Shown here one piece after another: positions 60,193 through 64,000 of a stretch of 64,000 nt of DNA. This DNA is from Stigonema sp964246695 (GTDB lineage Bacteria; Cyanobacteriota; Cyanobacteriia; Cyanobacteriales; Nostocaceae). The stretch is from the NCBI GenBank assembly GCA_964246695.1, contig CAXTSI010000002.1, forward strand, positions 3,782 through 67,781, given 5' to 3'. The notes under the pieces are model-generated. The model saw only the letters and a program-made list of their open reading frames with translations, was not told the DNA's origin and ran no database searches. The translations under genes and the position numbers were made by a program. How positions within the stretch are numbered: the first letter of the stretch is position 1; each line of letters opens with the position of its first letter.

Positions 60193-62339
60193 CGCTAACG
60201 ATCCTTAGCCTGGAAATTCGCTTTGAGCAAGATGTGGTGATGACGCGGCAACGCACTCGCCAAATTGCGGAAATATTGGGATTTGATGCTCAGGATCAAA
60301 CTCGCATTGCTACAGCAGTCTCAGAAATTTCCCGCAATGCTTTTCAGTATGCTGGCGGCGGCAAAGTAGAATTTAGTATAGAAGATGACCAGTCAGGGTG
60401 CTTTATGATTAGCGTTCGCGATCGAGGATTGGGGATTGCCAACCTGAAAACGATTCTAGATGGGCAGTACATTTCAGCCACGGGAATGGGATTAGGCATC
60501 ATCGGCACCCAGCGGTTGATGGATCGATTTCACATTGAGTCCGTTGCTGGACAGGGTACGACAGTGGTGATGGGAAAAAATTTGCCGAAGCGATCGCCCC
60601 AAGTGACTCAACTCCGGCTAGGGCAGATTACAGATGAGTTAGTTAGGAAGTCGCCCCAAAACCCGTTTGCGGAAATTCAGCGGCAGAATCAGGAATTACT
60701 TCACGCCCTAGAAGCACTACGTCAGAGGGAAGAAGAACTGCTGCAATTGAATCGAGAGCTAGAAGACACCAATCGCGGTGTTGTCTCTCTTTATGCCGAA
60801 TTAGATGAAAAAGCTGATTCGCTGCAAAAGGCAAACGAACTCAAAACCCGCTTTCTCTCTAACATGAGTCATGAGTTTCGCACGCCGCTGAACTCTATTG
60901 TCTCTCTGTCGCGCATGTTGCTAGACCGCATGGATGGCGAACTCACACTAGAGCAAGAAAAACAAGTCACCTTCATTCGCAAAGCCGCTGAAAGTCTTTC
61001 CGATCTCGTCAATGACCTTTTGGATTTGGCAAAGGTCGAAGCAGGCAAGACAGTTGTTTATCCTAATACATTTGAAGTCAGCGATCTCTTCGCCACGTTA
61101 AGAGGGATGCTGCGACCCCTGCTAGCATGCAATTCCTCAATTGCTCTGATTTTCGACATCCCAACCGACATCCCTACATTGTATACTGATGAAGGTAAGG
61201 TGGGGCAAATTCTGAGAAACTTCATCTCTAACTCCCTAAAATACACAGAGCAAGGAGAGGTGCGGGTTTCAGCCGCGATTACAGGGGAGTTGATTACCTT
61301 CTCAGTTACCGACACTGGTATTGGGATTGCTCCGGAATATCATGAGCGAATTTTTGAAGAATATGTCCAGATCGACTCGCCCTTACAAAAACGGACGAAA
61401 GGAACTGGGTTAGGATTACCGCTTTCACGACAGTTAGCCGAATTGCTAGGAGGTAGCGTTTCGGTCACCAGTGCTTTAGGAGTAGGTTCCACCTTCTGTG
61501 CGACGATCCCAATCACTTATTCCAACCTTAGCCTAGAGTCCTCTGTTCTCGATATCAGCCAGTTAGACCCAACTCGGTTACCCGTGTTAATTGTAGAAGA
61601 TCAAGCTGAAACTCTTTTCACTTACCAAAAGTATTTCGAGGGTTCCATTTATCAAATTATCTCAGCCCAGACATTAGATCATGCAAAACAAGCGCTGGCT
61701 GCCTTCAAGCCGGTGGCGATTGTCTTAGACATTTTACTACAACAGCAGCATACCTGGACATTTCTTTCAGAGATGAAAGAGAATAGAGCTACTCAGGATA
61801 TTCCGATTCTGGTTACTACCGTGGTTAATAACCAAACCAAAGCGATCGCCTTAGGAGCTAATGCTTTTTTAATCAAGCCTGTAGAAAGGTTACTGTTATT
61901 AAACACCCTCAATCGCTTGGTCAGAGGGAACCAACCGCAAACGCTGCTGCTGGTGGACGATGACCCGATTGCACGATACATCTTTAAAGACCTCCTGAAC
62001 GACACCCACTTCAACTTTCTCGAAGCAACCGATCTACACGAAGGCATCCGCTTAGCAACAGACCAACAACCTACTTGCATTATACTAGATTATACCATGC
62101 TCAAAGTCACTGGGGTTGAAGTGCTAGACCAGCTAAAAAGCAATCCCAAGACTGCCCCCATTCCCGCGATCGTCCACACATCTCAAGTATTAGAAAAGGC
62201 AGAACAAGAAAACTTGGCGAAACGCACCGTTGCTATTCTTTCCAAAGAACACCCCTTGCAGTCAGAAGCAGCTGCCTTACTACACTCAGCCTTAATTAAA
62301 GCAGGACTATCCTTTGAGAGCGGAATAAACCATGCCTGA
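60189..62339 (+). CDS. Hybrid histidine kinase with N-terminal RsbT-like domain and two REC domains
   Basis: 716 residues. Order: RsbT-like GHKL domain (about 1-140, VSEISRNAFQYAGGGKVEFS and TGMGLGIIGTQRLMDRF), coiled coil (about 165-220), HisKA with MSHEFRTPLNSIVSLSRML, HATPase with NFISNSLKYTEQG and KGTGLGLPLSRQLAELLGG, REC1 (LPVLIVEDQAE, Asp in IVLDILL) and REC2 (LLLVDDDPI, Asp in IILDYTM). It connects the Rsb switch to two-component signalling in one chain. Coupled to the genes on both sides by short overlaps. Confidence 0.9.
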   Translation: MTLTILSLEIRFEQDVVMTRQRTRQIAEILGFDAQDQTRIATAVSEISRNAFQYAGGGKVEFSIEDDQSGCFMISVRDRGLGIANLKTILDGQYISATGMGLGIIGTQRLMDRFHIESVAGQGTTVVMGKNLPKRSPQVTQLRLGQITDELVRKSPQNPFAEIQRQNQELLHALEALRQREEELLQLNRELEDTNRGVVSLYAELDEKADSLQKANELKTRFLSNMSHEFRTPLNSIVSLSRMLLDRMDGELTLEQEKQVTFIRKAAESLSDLVNDLLDLAKVEAGKTVVYPNTFEVSDLFATLRGMLRPLLACNSSIALIFDIPTDIPTLYTDEGKVGQILRNFISNSLKYTEQGEVRVSAAITGELITFSVTDTGIGIAPEYHERIFEEYVQIDSPLQKRTKGTGLGLPLSRQLAELLGGSVSVTSALGVGSTFCATIPITYSNLSLESSVLDISQLDPTRLPVLIVEDQAETLFTYQKYFEGSIYQIISAQTLDHAKQALAAFKPVAIVLDILLQQQHTWTFLSEMKENRATQDIPILVTTVVNNQTKAIALGANAFLIKPVERLLLLNTLNRLVRGNQPQTLLLVDDDPIARYIFKDLLNDTHFNFLEATDLHEGIRLATDQQPTCIILDYTMLKVTGVEVLDQLKSNPKTAPIPAIVHTSQVLEKAEQENLAKRTVAILSKEHPLQSEAAALLHSALIKAGLSFESGINHA

Positions 62340-64000
62340 ATCGCAGCCAGTGAGAATTTTGCACGTAGACGACAACGACGCTAACCGCTACATCGTCACC
62401 CGAATGCTGCAAAATGCTGGATACAAGGTGACGGAAGCTGCAACGGGTAAAGATGGGCTGGAATTAACATTAGCCCAAACACCAGATTTGATTATTTTGG
62501 ATGTACAACTGCCTGACCTAAGTGGCTTTGAAGTTTGTCAACGGATCAAAGCCAACCCGGAAACCGCCTTGATTCCTGTGCTGCATCTGTCTGCCACATT
62601 GACCAAGAGTCAAGATAAGGCGCAGGGGTTGGATGGAGGTGCAGATGGTTATCTAGCTCAACCAGTTGAGGCAATTGAGTTAATCGCCACTGTGAAAGCA
62701 TTGCTGCGGATGCGGCAAGCAGAAACAAACCGCCGACAGGCAGAAGCCAACCTGCGATTTCTCAGTGAGGCGAGTGCTGTCCTAGCGGCAACACTTGACT
62801 ACAAAACCACTCTCAACAATCTAGCACGGCTAGTGGTGCCAATGCTAGCTAAATTCTGTGTTTTCGATCTGGTCAGCGATAATGGTACAATTGAGCGGGT
62901 AGCGTGGCAACATGCAGACCCCAGCCAGCAGGAATGGCTCGCGCAGGTGCAACACTACGTCCCGTCCCAAAGTTCTCAGAACCATCCTGCCGCCAGTGTA
63001 CTCTCCACAGGCAAACCTATTTTGGTTTCCCAAGTTACCGATACCTGGATGCAAGCGGCTGCAAGCACTCTGGAGCATCTTCAGTTCATGCACGACCTCC
63101 AGTTTTGTTCGTTAATCACCGTACCGCTGATTGCCCACAACCGCAAGCTGGGTGTGCTAACCTGCTGCCTGGGGGTAGAATCGGGTCGTCACTACACCGA
63201 CGACGATCTGAGGTTAGTTGCAGACCTAGCGGATCGGGCGGCGATCGCCCTAGATAACGCCCGACTCTACCGTGAAGCCCAAGACAGTAACCGGATGAAG
63301 GATGAGTTTTTGGCAACCCTTTCTCACGAGTTGCGATCGCCCCTCAATGCTATACTGGGTTGGGCCTCGTTGCTGAAAACTCGAAAATTTGACGAAGCAA
63401 CCAAGGCTAGGGCTATTGACGTGATTGAGCGCAATGCTAGGGCACAGGCACAACTGGTTGAGGATCTGCTAGATGTCTCCCGGATTATTCAGGGCAAGTA
63501 CCGTCTGGATATTGGCGCCGTCGATCTGGTAAGTGTGATTGAGGCGGTAATCGAGACGGTGCGTCCAGCAGCGGATGCCAAGGAGATTCGACTTGAGACA
63601 GTGCTTTCCCCAGCAGCACGTCCGATTGCTGGTGACTCAAACCGTTTGCAGCAAGTGATTTGGAATTTGCTTTCCAATGCAATCAAGTTTACTCCAAAAC
63701 TTGGTAGTGTTTATGTGCGGCTGGAACAGATGAATTCTCACGTTGAGATTGCGATCGCTGATACAGGACAAGGGATCAGTCCTGAATTTCTCCCTTATGT
63801 ATTCGATCGCTTCCGTCAAGCTGATAACTCCATTACCCGTTCCGTCACTGGCTTGGGATTGGGGTTGGCGATCGTGCGTCATCTGGTAGAACTCCACGGT
63901 GGCACAGTTCACGCCGACAGTCAGGGCAAAGAACAGGGCGCAACCTTTACCGTCAAGCTACCCCTGTTTGGGAGTGAGGATGGGGGAGATGGGGGAGTGG
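62332..64000 (+). CDS. REC-GAF-HisKA-HATPase histidine kinase (3-prime end outside window)
   Basis: At least 556 residues, open at the right edge. REC (about 5-125: ILHVDDNDANRYIV, Asp in IILDVQLP), GAF (about 150-310, LITVPLIAHNRKLGVLTCC), HisKA with LATLSHELRSPLNAILGWAS, HATPase with NLLSNAIKFTPKLG, IADTGQGI and GLGLGLAIVRHLVELHGG. A C-terminal REC domain is possible beyond the edge. ATG 62332 overlaps the stop of the previous gene by 8 bases. Confidence 0.9.
   Translation, partial: MPESQPVRILHVDDNDANRYIVTRMLQNAGYKVTEAATGKDGLELTLAQTPDLIILDVQLPDLSGFEVCQRIKANPETALIPVLHLSATLTKSQDKAQGLDGGADGYLAQPVEAIELIATVKALLRMRQAETNRRQAEANLRFLSEASAVLAATLDYKTTLNNLARLVVPMLAKFCVFDLVSDNGTIERVAWQHADPSQQEWLAQVQHYVPSQSSQNHPAASVLSTGKPILVSQVTDTWMQAAASTLEHLQFMHDLQFCSLITVPLIAHNRKLGVLTCCLGVESGRHYTDDDLRLVADLADRAAIALDNARLYREAQDSNRMKDEFLATLSHELRSPLNAILGWASLLKTRKFDEATKARAIDVIERNARAQAQLVEDLLDVSRIIQGKYRLDIGAVDLVSVIEAVIETVRPAADAKEIRLETVLSPAARPIAGDSNRLQQVIWNLLSNAIKFTPKLGSVYVRLEQMNSHVEIAIADTGQGISPEFLPYVFDRFRQADNSITRSVTGLGLGLAIVRHLVELHGGTVHADSQGKEQGATFTVKLPLFGSEDGGDGGV

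Overview
The window looks like a chromosomal segment of a filamentous, probably heterocyst-lineage (Nostocales-like) cyanobacterium. The evidence is the many GCGATCGC (HIP1) octamers, heptamer short tandem repeats of the ATTAGCA and ATTAAAA types between genes, COP23, CBS/cyanobacteriochrome and trypsin-TPR families, an RRM-protein/rpsU pair, tmk close to holB, and mycosporine genes mysA-mysB. No species can be named from this sequence.

Layout. 1-2.3 kb: tandem duplicated GTPases. 2.7-6.1 kb: a GH15 glucoamylase-type gene fused by deletion to a methyltransferase remnant, a proline iminopeptidase and a GlsB-type membrane protein. 6.4-9.2 kb: an orphan multi-hairpin RNA-like segment, mysA-mysB (mycosporine core synthesis) and a minisatellite where mysC would be expected. 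10.3-26.1 kb: trypsin-TPR secreted proteases (one single-protease, one double-protease, one broken), COP23, a Ser/Thr kinase, and a graveyard of toxin-antitoxin, Uma2, Rpn/DUF4351 and TPR pieces joined by repeats. 26.3-29.4 kb: one AAA/WD40 gene cut into three by two copies of the same MITE. 29.7-35.2 kb: tRNA-Gly, an ArsR regulator and an RND efflux pair. 36.3-40.2 kb: a CBS-cyanobacteriochrome-type histidine kinase, a response-regulator kinase and a second ArsR. 41.7-46.5 kb: a PIN remnant, rpsU, an RRM protein, a TnpB-like RuvC protein facing a small basic protein with a strongly foldable RNA segment behind it, and a DUF1400-SGNH hydrolase. 46.9-54.1 kb: a frameshifted SDR plus a GST, a GC-rich foreign substrate-binding protein, Uma2, an NxxGxxAF-repeat protein and an MFS transporter. 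54.3-56.9 kb: tmk and holB separated by a PIN module. 57.4-64 kb: an RsbR-RsbS-RsbT-phosphatase stressosome-type cluster running into two hybrid histidine kinases, the last cut by the window edge.

The strongest theme is genome erosion by very small repeats. At least five distinct small inverted-repeat element families are visible, several with perfect target duplications. In three places removing the element in silico restores an open reading frame. Palindromic repeats also sit in frame inside tmk and holB. The most intriguing potentially functional unit is the TnpB-like gene (42962-44677) with its divergent small partner and the three-way-junction RNA candidate at 45.1 kb. The multi-hairpin RNA upstream of mysA is a second unexplained structured segment.
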